Numbered from the stretch's first letter, positions 1 to 5,498 are shown. The stretch: DNA of 5,498 nucleotides from Propionibacteriaceae bacterium (GCA_031268065.1 JAIRXX010000043.1:1-5498), one strand, 5' to 3'. Translations and numbers: made by a program. The notes: generated from the letters alone by a model not told the origin.

Positions 1-134
1 ACATGGGCGCGGCGGCGGTGCGCACCATCGCCAACTTGGCCAATGACCAAGTGCAGCCCACCCGCTACGAGATGGCCACCCAACTGGTGGTCCGCTCCTC
101 CACCGCCAAACCCCGCAAAGCGAAGTCGGCCTAG
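1..134 (+). CDS. LacI-family transcriptional regulator, C-terminal end only (5' truncated)
   Basis: The reading frame that enters the window (whole codons from base 3) encodes 43 residues before a TAG at 132-134. It begins MGAAAVRTIANL and ends with LVVRSSTAKPRKAKSA. The pattern 'MG..A...I..L......P......TQLVVR.STA' is the usual last helix and last beta strand of LacI/GalR-family repressors, where 'P..LVVR.ST' is highly recurrent. The DNA-binding and most of the sugar-binding parts lie outside the window. Such proteins are cytoplasmic sugar-responsive regulators, often encoded beside the transporter they control. Being immediately upstream of a second regulator and a sugar ABC operon, it may belong to the same sugar system or may close a separate upstream operon. 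The family call rests on a short tail only, but the motif is characteristic. Confidence 0.72.
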   Translation, partial: MGAAAVRTIANLANDQVQPTRYEMATQLVVRSSTAKPRKAKSA

Positions 135-204
135 CCGAATCAGCCGGTACCACCGCTTGAATGCGCTGCGGCGCCGACTCAGCCGGTTTCAAGCTTGACC
201 GCGC
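134..204. repeat. Imperfect tandem duplication, about 39-bp period, in the intergenic region
   Basis: GCCGAATCAGCCGGT at 134-148 recurs as GCCGACTCAGCCGGT at 173-187 (14 of 15 identical). The similarity resumes after 5-6 bases as GCTTGAATGCGC (155-166) and GCTTGACCGCGC (193-204). The two copies therefore look like a divergent duplication of roughly 33 bp with a 38-39-bp period. The copy after the stop codon begins on the last base of the TAG. The position, just upstream of a regulator gene, suggests duplicated regulatory DNA, but that is inference. Confidence 0.6.
189..198. promoter_or_regulatory. Perfect 10-bp palindrome, candidate operator of the hybrid regulator gene
   Basis: TCAAGCTTGA is a perfect palindrome with a central GC step and overlaps the TTGACC candidate -35 box at 195-200. 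Short palindromes with a central CG or GC are typical of LacI-family operators. The neighbouring LacI-type regulator, or the hybrid regulator itself, could bind here. A 10-bp palindrome can occur by chance, so this is a weak call. Confidence 0.3.
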
Positions 205-225
205 ACTGAAGGGTTGCTCTATCCT
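195..225 (+). promoter_or_regulatory. Candidate promoter for the hybrid regulator gene
   Basis: TTGACC at 195-200 matches five of six -35 consensus bases. TATCCT at 220-225 matches four of six -10 bases, with a 19-base spacer that is longer than ideal. A start near 232 would leave a leader of about 37 bases before the ATG at 269. It would also exclude the longer open frame that begins at 161. The -10 overlaps the possible terminator stem at 209-231, so at most one of these two readings may be right. Confidence 0.3.
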
Positions 226-231
226 TTTTTT
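209..231 (+). terminator. Possible weak intrinsic terminator after the LacI-family gene
   Basis: AAGGGT (209-214) can pair with ATCCTT (221-226), a six-pair stem with one G-U, across a six-base loop. A run of seven T (225-231) covers the stem end and tail. Seven T in a row stands out in this GC-rich DNA. The stem is short and mostly weak, so termination would be partial at best. The same bases could instead serve as the -10 region of a promoter. Confidence 0.25.
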
Positions 232-268
232 GGCACGGCAGGGTCTGGCCCGCGCTGGGAAAGGGATC

Positions 269-2359
269 ATGGCACGGCGTGAGACGGTGGCAGCGGGGCC
301 GGGAAGCCGTGCCCTGGTTGTCGATGTGATCCGCTCGGCAGGCCCGATCAGCCGCGTCGAATTGGTGGAGGCGACTGGCCTCACCCAGCCGTCGATCTCC
401 AATATCGTGCGCAAATTGCTTGACGAGGGGGTCGTCCGCGAGACGGGCGACACCGTTTCGACGGGCGGGAAGCCGCGCACCCTGCTGGCGATCAACGCGC
501 ACGCGGTTTACGGCGTCGGCGTGCATCTGGCGGCGGATTGGATCACCTGTGTGGTCACTGACACCAACGGCGGTATCGTCGGGCGGCAACTGGTCGCAGG
601 TGTCGGTGATGACCCGCCAGCCAAGGTGGTCCAGCGGCTGGCCGAGCTGTTCCGCGTCGTCACCGGCGGGCTGGGGCTCGCCCGCTCCAGCCTGGCCGGG
701 CTGGCAGTCGTGGGGCCGGGGCCAGTAGACGTGCTGGGGGGCATTCTCCCCGCGCCCGGATCGGGGGAGCAGCTTGAACTCGGCGCGGTGTTGGCCGCCG
801 AACTGGGCGTGCCGGTCTTGGTGGACAACGATTCTGCCGCCGCCACCGTTGGGGAGTTCTGGGGGCGCCAAATATCGCGGGACCGCACTTTTGGCTGCCT
901 CTACATGGGACATGGCATCGGCGCGGGCACGGTGCTGGATGGTTCGCTGCACCGGGGCGCTTCCTCGAATGCCGGTGAGTTGGGCCACACTGCGGTGGTG
1001 GCGGATGGCCTGGCTTGCCGCTGCGGCAACTCCGGCTGCCTGGAACTGTACGCCGCCCCACCGGCGTTGGTGAAGCAGGCCCGCGCGGTGCCTGGGCTGG
1101 CAAAGGGCATTGGGATCGGCGGGTGCGAGACTGACGCGCACGCCTTCGACCTCTTGGCCCGATCCGCCGTGTACGGCGAACCTGGGGCCGTGGAACTGGT
1201 GGACGCCTCGGTGGCGCGGCTGGCCGACGCAGCCGTAACGCTGGCGAATCTGTGGGATTTGGACACCTTGGTCGTGGCTGGACCGGGCTTCGCCGTGGCT
1301 GGCGCCAGGTATGTCAGCGAGATACGCCGTCGGCTCGCTGAGCGGGCGCGGGCGCGCGACCGGCACACAGTGTGGGTGGAATTGTCCAACAATCCACGCG
1401 ATTCGGCGGCTATCGGCGGGGCGGCTTTGGTGCTTCAGGGCTTGGTGGCGCCCGGACACGGCCCGGAAGTCACTCCGCCTGGCTGGAGATTGGCCGATGC
1501 CCCGCCCGAAGACGCGATACGTTCGGGGACGCCTATCGGCCTCGCCCTGGTGCGCGATGCCGAAGTGCTGGGCGCGGAGCCGTGGTTCCATGAGTTCATC
1601 GCTGGCATTGAACGGGTGCTGGTCCCACTCGGGGTTCCCGTGCTGATGCAAGTGGTGCCCACGATTGAGCGGGCCAGCGAGCGGCTGCGTGACTGGGCGG
1701 CGACCAAAGCCGTGTGCGGGGCTATCCTGATCGATCTTTCCCCCGGTGATGAGCGGGTGGCCTTGGTGCAAGAGCTAGGCCTTCCCACGGTTGTGGTCGG
1801 CGATTCCGAGACGGCTGGCGGGCTGACTGTGGTCTGGTCCCAAGATGATCGGGCGATGGGTTCGGTGGTGGGCGAACTGTTCGCAGCTGGGCACACCCAT
1901 ATTGGGCACGTCGCCGGTCCCGCTGAGATGGCGCACACCATCATCAGGCGGTCGGCCTTTCTCGCCGCCGCCCAAGAGTTGGGCGTGACTGCCACCGTCT
2001 TCGACGGCGACTACTCCGCCGCCGCTGGCGCGCGGGCCGTTGCCGCCTTTGCCGAAATGCCCGAACCGCCCTCGGTGTTGCTCTTCGACAACGACCTGAT
2101 GGCCTTGGGCGCATTGGAGGAGGCGACGCGAATGGGTGTTTTGGTGCCAGACGCGCTCTCGTTGGTGGCCTGGGACGACTCCGCCCTGTGCCAGCTCGCT
2201 GAACCGCCGCTGAGCGCCGTCGGGCACGACGTCCAAGTCATGGGCGAACTGGTGGGCAATGCGTTGGCGGGGGTCTTGGCCGGGGAGCGGGCGCAAGTCT
2301 ACGAAGCCGAGCAGGCCCGCTTGATCTGGCGCGGGTCCACCATTCAAGTCAATACATAA
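269..2359 (+). CDS. Hybrid transcriptional regulator: ROK repressor fused to a LacI-type sugar-sensor domain
   Basis: Predicted cytoplasmic sugar-responsive DNA-binding regulator of 696 residues. Residues 14-72 form a winged helix typical of NagC/Mlc/XylR repressors (SRVELVEATGLTQPSISNIV, then a wing with GGKPR). Residues 75-392 form a complete ROK fold: DND at 186-188, GIGAG at 216-220, ExGH at 237-240, and a zinc site H240, C250, C252, C257 in CRCGNSGC. The N-terminal kinase phosphate loop is lost (HLAAD at 87-90 region), so it should not be a sugar kinase. After a linker (393-420), residues 421-692 match a full LacI-type periplasmic-binding-protein fold: GHTHIGHVAG at 541-550, FDNDLMALGALEEA at 606-619, VPDALSLVAWDDS at 626-638, and the closing LIWRGST. 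This part has no helix-turn-helix. A usual ROK regulator is about 380-405 residues, so the fusion nearly doubles it. ATG 269 is preferred over an in-frame ATG at 161 because GGGAAAGGG (257-265) precedes it and the family homology begins just after it. Likely target: the sugar transport operon downstream. Confidence 0.88.
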   Translation: MARRETVAAGPGSRALVVDVIRSAGPISRVELVEATGLTQPSISNIVRKLLDEGVVRETGDTVSTGGKPRTLLAINAHAVYGVGVHLAADWITCVVTDTNGGIVGRQLVAGVGDDPPAKVVQRLAELFRVVTGGLGLARSSLAGLAVVGPGPVDVLGGILPAPGSGEQLELGAVLAAELGVPVLVDNDSAAATVGEFWGRQISRDRTFGCLYMGHGIGAGTVLDGSLHRGASSNAGELGHTAVVADGLACRCGNSGCLELYAAPPALVKQARAVPGLAKGIGIGGCETDAHAFDLLARSAVYGEPGAVELVDASVARLADAAVTLANLWDLDTLVVAGPGFAVAGARYVSEIRRRLAERARARDRHTVWVELSNNPRDSAAIGGAALVLQGLVAPGHGPEVTPPGWRLADAPPEDAIRSGTPIGLALVRDAEVLGAEPWFHEFIAGIERVLVPLGVPVLMQVVPTIERASERLRDWAATKAVCGAILIDLSPGDERVALVQELGLPTVVVGDSETAGGLTVVWSQDDRAMGSVVGELFAAGHTHIGHVAGPAEMAHTIIRRSAFLAAAQELGVTATVFDGDYSAAAGARAVAAFAEMPEPPSVLLFDNDLMALGALEEATRMGVLVPDALSLVAWDDSALCQLAEPPLSAVGHDVQVMGELVGNALAGVLAGERAQVYEAEQARLIWRGSTIQVNT

Positions 2360-2378
2360 ATTACTAATATTAGTTATT
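2359..2378. promoter_or_regulatory. AT-rich 20-bp near-palindrome, candidate operator for the hybrid regulator
   Basis: AATTACTAATATTAGTTATT is symmetric about 2368/2369 with a perfect 12-bp core (ACTAATATTAGT) and one mismatched pair in 20 bp. It starts on the last base of the regulator's stop codon and its right end overlaps the TTGACA -35 box. AT-rich palindromes are the usual operators of NagC/Mlc-type ROK repressors. Strong local AT richness in GC-rich DNA supports a selected site. A bound repressor here would block RNA polymerase. Which regulator binds is inferred from position. Confidence 0.65.
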
Positions 2379-2405
2379 GACAGCGGCTTCGGAATGCTGC
2401 ATGAT
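2377..2405 (+). promoter_or_regulatory. Sigma-70-type promoter of the sugar transport operon
   Basis: A perfect -35 TTGACA at 2377-2382 is followed after 17 bases by CATGAT (2400-2405), four of six matches to the -10 consensus. Transcription would start near 2411-2413, giving a leader of about 60 bases before the ATG at 2473. The overlap with the palindrome at 2359-2378 fits a repressed promoter. Confidence 0.6.
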
Positions 2406-2410
2406 GCTGT

Positions 2411-2448
2411 GTGTAGACAGTTGTCTCACCAAGGGCCAACGCAGGCCC
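2411..2448 (+). promoter_or_regulatory. Two small hairpins in the leader of the binding-protein gene
   Basis: The first inverted repeat is GTG-t-AGACA / TGTCTCAC (2411-2429), eight pairs with one bulged T and a two-base centre, so some centre pairs would open to form a loop. The second is GGGCC (2433-2437) and GGCCC (2444-2448) with a six-base loop. Both lie between the predicted transcription start and the Shine-Dalgarno at 2461-2466. The first could alternatively be a second operator at the transcription start. They might stabilise the messenger; neither resembles a riboswitch I know. Confidence 0.3.
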
Positions 2449-2472
2449 AACAGCAAAAATAAGGAGTCGGAC

Positions 2473-3783
2473 ATGGACAAAACCACCTCGCGTGCCGCCC
2501 GGGCCAGCGTGGCGCTCGCTCTAGCGCTGGCGTTGGGAGCCTGTACGGGCACGCCGGCAGAGACGGCCAGCAGCGGACCCGCCCCAGCGGGGGGATCGTT
2601 GAATGTGGTGACCCGCTGGGCGGCTGGCAGCCCGGAGGCCGAGGCGCAGACACGCATCCTGGACGCTTTCACAGCCAAGACCGGAATCACCCTCAACATG
2701 ACCGAGGGACTGGAAACCATAGATGACCAGGTGGAGACAATGGTGGCCGCCGGTATGGCGCCAGATCTGGTCATCGTCAATCTTTTCGACAAGACGCTGA
2801 GCTGGCTGGACGCCGGTGTGACCGTCCCAGCAGACCAGTACCTTGCCGAGTGGGGGCTGGCTGGCAAGATCAAGGCCGATGCGGCCAACGAATGGCGCGT
2901 TGGCGGTACCGCCAACGGGCAATTGCAGGGCTTGCCGTATTCCGGCTTCTCTTGGCCGGTCTTCTGGAATACCGACCTGCTGAAGAAGGCTGGGGTGGAC
3001 GCCATCCCCACCAGCACTGACGAGTTGAAGGCGGTGGCGAAGAAGCTGCGCGATGCGGGCATCGGCCCGGTTGTGGTCGGCGGAAACGACTGGACCGGCC
3101 AGAAATTCTTCTACCAGATCGCCCAGTCCTACACCGAGCCGGAGGCCATGAAGGCTGTCATGGGCAATGGCGGCTACTGTGACACCAAGTCGGTGATGGA
3201 TGGCATCGACCTCTTCGTTGAATTGCGCGACGCCGGGGTATTTGTCGACAACGTGGCTGGTATGAACGCCGACGACATGTACGCCACCTACTATGCCGAG
3301 AAGGCCGCCGTCATGTCGGCGGGTTCCTGGGCGTACGCCGAGGCCGTCAAAGCAGGCACCGGAGTGGAAGAGCGCACCCAACTCGGCGGATTCCCGATCC
3401 CCTCAGGCAGCGCATTCGCCAAGCCAAGTTCCTATCAGGGCTTCACCGGCGTGGGCTTCATGATCACCAAGCAGGGCGCCGAAGCCGAAAAGATCGACTT
3501 GGTGAAGCAGATGGTGCAGGCCTTCTACGAGGATGCCGCCGTGGGCGACTTCGTCAAGACCGCCTCGATCCTGCCCCCGGTGAGCGGCGACTTCGCTTCC
3601 TACGCCACCAACCCGTTGCTGGCGCAGTCTCTCGGACTGGACGCCGTGGTCAGCTACGCGGTGTTGCCGGACGTGTGGATTGGCGCGGCTTCCGACCCGA
3701 TCATCCAGGTGTTGACCGGGGCCTATGGGAAGTCCAGCGCGAAAGAAATCTGCGCCGGGCTAGACAGCGCCACCAAGGGCTGA
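2473..3783 (+). CDS. Sugar ABC transporter substrate-binding lipoprotein (family 1, CUT1 type)
   Basis: Extracellular lipid-anchored receptor that captures a carbohydrate and delivers it to the permeases encoded next. It has 436 residues, normal for the family. Residues 1-23 are a lipoprotein signal peptide: basic K3/R7/R10, an Ala-Leu core at 13-21, and lipobox L21-G22-A23-C24, with C24 as the lipidated residue. A Thr/Ser/Pro/Ala-rich spacer to about residue 41 precedes the two-lobed fold. Family landmarks are the first strand and helix (LNVVTRWAAGSPEAEA, 43-58), 'APDLVI' (96-101), 'PVFWNTDLLKKAGVDAIPTS' (162-181) and 'EKAAVMSAGSWAY' (276-288). Many Trp/Tyr/Phe (W49, F159, W161, W165, W207, W286) could stack on sugar rings. 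C236 and C427 might form a disulfide. ATG 2473 is chosen because AAGGAG (2461-2466) stands six bases upstream and the signal peptide begins here. First gene of the transport operon. The substrate is unknown; an oligosaccharide is the family norm. Confidence 0.93.
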   Translation: MDKTTSRAARASVALALALALGACTGTPAETASSGPAPAGGSLNVVTRWAAGSPEAEAQTRILDAFTAKTGITLNMTEGLETIDDQVETMVAAGMAPDLVIVNLFDKTLSWLDAGVTVPADQYLAEWGLAGKIKADAANEWRVGGTANGQLQGLPYSGFSWPVFWNTDLLKKAGVDAIPTSTDELKAVAKKLRDAGIGPVVVGGNDWTGQKFFYQIAQSYTEPEAMKAVMGNGGYCDTKSVMDGIDLFVELRDAGVFVDNVAGMNADDMYATYYAEKAAVMSAGSWAYAEAVKAGTGVEERTQLGGFPIPSGSAFAKPSSYQGFTGVGFMITKQGAEAEKIDLVKQMVQAFYEDAAVGDFVKTASILPPVSGDFASYATNPLLAQSLGLDAVVSYAVLPDVWIGAASDPIIQVLTGAYGKSSAKEICAGLDSATKG

Positions 3784-3794
3784 CCTAAGGGTGC

Positions 3795-3821
3795 GGGGGC
3801 CGGTCCAGCGATCCGGCCCCC
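3795..3821 (+). terminator. Strong GC hairpin between binding-protein and permease genes (partial terminator or mRNA stabiliser)
   Basis: GGGGGCCGG (3795-3803) pairs perfectly with CCGGCCCCC (3813-3821), a nine-pair all-GC stem with a nine-base loop, starting 12 bases after the stop codon. There is no T tract, so it is not a classical intrinsic terminator. In many sugar ABC operons such a structure after the binding-protein gene protects the upstream message and limits read-through, giving more receptor than permease. That role is inferred here from position. Confidence 0.6.
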
Positions 3822-3844
3822 CACTCAACCCTCCCGAAACCGAT

Positions 3845-3857
3845 AGGAAAGACCTTG
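3845..3857 (+). promoter_or_regulatory. Ribosome binding site that fixes a TTG start
   Basis: AGGAAAG at 3845-3851 precedes TTG 3855-3857; the AGGA part is six bases from it. The next in-frame Met is residue 46, inside the first membrane segment, so a start there would destroy the protein. TTG is therefore the supported initiator, which is compatible with lower translation of the permease than of the binding protein. Confidence 0.65.
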
Positions 3858-4778
3858 CCATCCCCAGCCCGCACCGCGCGAAAATCGAAGCGGCGTCCCG
3901 GTAACCACCTGTTCTCTAAAAAGATTCTGTGGTTCAGCGTCCCATCGCTGTTCTGGTTCGCCTTCTTCTCGGTCGGCCCACTCGCGGCGATGTTCGTCAT
4001 CGCAACGCTGAATTGGAAGGGGCTGATCTACACCCCCACTTTCGTCGGACTAGATAATGTGGTCAAAGTCTTCGACGATCCGGTGTTCTGGGCGGCGGTG
4101 CGCAATTCGCTGGTTCAGGTCGGAATCGCCGTCCCGGTGATGATTCCGCTGTCGTTCATGCTGGGCTACCACCTCTACACCCGCCCGCGCGGGCACCAAA
4201 TCCTCTCCGTGCTCTACTTCTCGCCGGGACTAATCTCGATCTCGGTCACCGGGATGATCTTTTACGGCGTGCTTTCGCCCAACGGCGGGGTCAACGGGTT
4301 GCTCGACCTCATCGGGCTGGACGCGCTGGTCCGCCCTTGGCTCGCTGACCCAGGCACCGCGCTGGGCAGCCTGATCGTGATTGACCTTTGGCGCGGCGTG
4401 GGTTGGACGGCGGTGCTCTTCTCAGCCCGGCTGGCCAGCCTTCCCCTTGAGGTCATCGAGGCCGCCCAGATGGATGGGGCTGGCCGCTTCCGCACCATGT
4501 GGCAGATCGCCTTCCCGATGGTTAAGGACTACGTGGCCACCATAACCACGCTGCAATTCCTCTGGACGGCATTCACTTCTGCGGCGCTGATCCTGCTGCT
4601 GACAAAGGGCGGCCCCGGAACCGAGACGACCACATTGTCGTATCTGGTCTATGCCAAAGCGTTCTCCCAGCGCGACCTTGGCTACAGCCAAGTGGTTGGG
4701 GTGGTGCTGCTGCTCTTCGGCGTCCTCGGCATGGTGGCCATCAACTTAGCGTTCAAGGATAGGGAGGCGAAGCGATGA
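3855..4778 (+). CDS. Sugar ABC transporter permease, MalF/UgpA type (CUT1)
   Basis: Integral membrane subunit of a carbohydrate importer, 307 residues, pairing with the next gene's product to form the channel. A basic cytoplasmic N terminus (R7-K23, many Arg/Lys) precedes six predicted membrane segments at roughly 25-52, 84-107, 115-140, 172-194, 226-250 and 277-299. Between the fourth and fifth lies the EAA loop, the contact site for the ATPase: EAAQMDGAGRFRTMW (202-216), then P221, with the conserved Gly at 208. After the fifth segment comes 'LTKGGPGTETTTLSYLVY' (249-266), a pattern recurrent in MalF-like permeases. The short form lacks the large extra domain of E. coli MalF, as usual in Gram-positives. 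It starts at TTG 3855, 71 bases after the binding-protein gene and behind a GC hairpin, and its stop overlaps the next start. Substrate cannot be inferred beyond carbohydrate or a related compound. Confidence 0.92.
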   Translation: MPSPARTARKSKRRPGNHLFSKKILWFSVPSLFWFAFFSVGPLAAMFVIATLNWKGLIYTPTFVGLDNVVKVFDDPVFWAAVRNSLVQVGIAVPVMIPLSFMLGYHLYTRPRGHQILSVLYFSPGLISISVTGMIFYGVLSPNGGVNGLLDLIGLDALVRPWLADPGTALGSLIVIDLWRGVGWTAVLFSARLASLPLEVIEAAQMDGAGRFRTMWQIAFPMVKDYVATITTLQFLWTAFTSAALILLLTKGGPGTETTTLSYLVYAKAFSQRDLGYSQVVGVVLLLFGVLGMVAINLAFKDREAKR

Positions 4779-5498
4779 AACGCCGCCGTTTGCGTCGGCA
4801 GGGCAGTCCGGCAGCCACCATCTTCTCTTGGGGGTACGCCCTGATCCTCGCCCTGCCGGTCTATTACCTGGTGGTCAGCGCGTTGAAGACGAATATTGAA
4901 ATCTTCGTTTCCCCCTTCGCCCTTCCCACCCAGTGGTTGTGGGGCAATTTTTCCTACGCCTGGGATCGCGCCCAGCTCGGCAGCGCGCTGTTGAATTCAG
5001 TGCTCATCTCGACGGTGGCCATCGCGCTGACCCTGCTGCTCGCCGTGCCCACCGCTTATGCGCTGGCCCGCAACGACAACAAAATCTCCCGGGCGATAAC
5101 CTCGACTTTCGCGGCTGGCTTCCTCATCCCGCCCTTCGCCGCGCTGATCCCGACGGTGATTCTGGCCATCAACATGGGTCTGTTCTTCACCCGTGAATTC
5201 CAGATGATCTACCTGCCCGCCTCGGCGCTGCCGTTGTCAGTGCTGCTCTTGGTGCAGTTCATGAAAACCGTTCCAAAAGAGCTGATCGAGTCTGCTGCCC
5301 TGGACGGGGCGGGGGAGTTGCGCACACTTTGGAGCGTATTCATCCCCATCGCGCGTCCCGGCATCGTCTCGGTGACGATCCTGCAACTGCTGACCTTCTG
5401 GAACGAGTATTTGTTCTCGCTGACCATCACCGGGACGGACTCGAAGCTGCGCACGGTGCAGGTCGCGTTGCCGACCGTGGTGAACGACACCACGAATT
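4775..5498 (+). CDS. Sugar ABC transporter permease, MalG/UgpE type (CUT1), 3' truncated by window end
   Basis: Second membrane subunit of the importer. The frame is open from ATG 4775 to the window end, giving 241 residues of an expected 270-300. The ATG overlaps the previous stop (ATGA, 4775-4778), indicating translational coupling, and GGGAGG (4762-4767) is seven bases upstream. The N terminus is strongly basic (KRRRLRRQ), followed by a first membrane segment at about 17-36 with 'LPVYYLVVSALKTN' (27-40), the usual MalG opening. Further segments lie near 70-97, 107-134, 144-163 and 196-217; the last one is beyond the window. The EAA loop reads ESAALDGAGELRTLW (172-186) with P191, and 'FWNEYLFSL' (208-216) matches the conserved MalG segment after it. 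No ATPase gene follows within the window. Family certain; substrate unknown. Confidence 0.93.
   Translation, partial: MKRRRLRRQGSPAATIFSWGYALILALPVYYLVVSALKTNIEIFVSPFALPTQWLWGNFSYAWDRAQLGSALLNSVLISTVAIALTLLLAVPTAYALARNDNKISRAITSTFAAGFLIPPFAALIPTVILAINMGLFFTREFQMIYLPASALPLSVLLLVQFMKTVPKELIESAALDGAGELRTLWSVFIPIARPGIVSVTILQLLTFWNEYLFSLTITGTDSKLRTVQVALPTVVNDTTN

Noticed and set aside
161..268. N-terminal extension of 36 residues on the hybrid regulator from an ATG at 161
   Set aside because: The segment falls within the tandem repeat and candidate promoter, has no family similarity, and a better ribosome site precedes ATG 269, right before the winged helix.
179..1771. A very long open frame (530 codons) on the - strand opposite the hybrid regulator gene
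   Set aside because: It lies wholly antisense to a gene with clear domain homology. Its translation is rich in His, Arg, Gln and Pro without recognisable motifs, as expected of a shadow frame in GC-rich coding DNA.
2377..2472. Upstream TTG start adding 32 residues to the binding protein
   Set aside because: That TTG is part of the TTGACA -35 box, it lacks a ribosome site, and the extension would bury the lipoprotein signal peptide.
2370..3381. Overlapping - strand open frames opposite the binding-protein gene (2370-3062, 2521-3381)
   Set aside because: Both are antisense to a confidently identified lipoprotein gene, and their translations show no coherent domain pattern.
3795..3821. Classical intrinsic terminator ending the operon after the binding protein
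   Set aside because: The stem is strong but no T run follows, and matching permease genes continue on the same strand 71 bases after the binding-protein stop, so full termination is unlikely.
4933..5493. Short frames at 4933-5196 (+) and 5209-5493 (-)
   Set aside because: They overlap the truncated MalG-type permease in other frames; that permease frame stays open to the window end with EAA-loop and MalG motifs.
1..5498. CRISPR arrays, tRNA/rRNA genes, insertion sequences, phage or toxin-antitoxin elements
   Set aside because: I see no regularly spaced repeats, no tRNA-like cloverleaf, no transposase or inverted terminal repeats; nearly all bases are covered by the regulator and transporter genes.

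Overview
The window is a GC-rich chromosomal stretch, apart from one AT-rich patch near 2357-2380. All five genes lie on the + strand. GC-rich codon usage, many GTG/TTG-type codons, a lipoprotein solute-binding protein (so a cell without a conventional free periplasm) and ROK- and LacI-type regulators beside a CUT1 sugar transporter all point to a high-GC Gram-positive actinobacterium. The genus cannot be read from the sequence.

Layout. Bases 1-134 are the last codons of a LacI-family regulator. A 134-bp gap follows, holding an imperfect tandem repeat, a 10-bp palindrome, a possible promoter and a possible weak terminator. Bases 269-2359 encode a 696-residue regulator: a complete ROK-family repressor (winged helix plus ROK fold with zinc site) continues in frame into a complete LacI-type periplasmic-binding-protein sensor domain that lacks its own helix-turn-helix. 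The 113-bp gap after it has an AT-rich 20-bp near-palindrome overlapping the -35 box of a good promoter, plus two small hairpins in the leader. Then come a lipoprotein sugar-binding protein (2473-3783), a strong GC hairpin, a MalF-type permease (TTG start, 3855-4778) and a MalG-type permease (ATG at 4775, overlapping the previous stop, truncated by the window end at 5498). No ATPase gene is present inside the window.

How it fits together. The transport genes form an apparent operon for importing a carbohydrate by a CUT1 ABC transporter. The binding protein captures the sugar outside the membrane and the two permeases form the channel. The ATPase is encoded elsewhere, possibly a shared MsmK-type subunit. 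The hybrid regulator is placed to repress this operon through the palindrome over the -35 box. Its two sugar-sensing folds attached to one DNA-binding domain are the most unusual thing in the window and suggest a repressor that reads two ligands. The nature of either ligand, and of the transported sugar, cannot be told from sequence alone.
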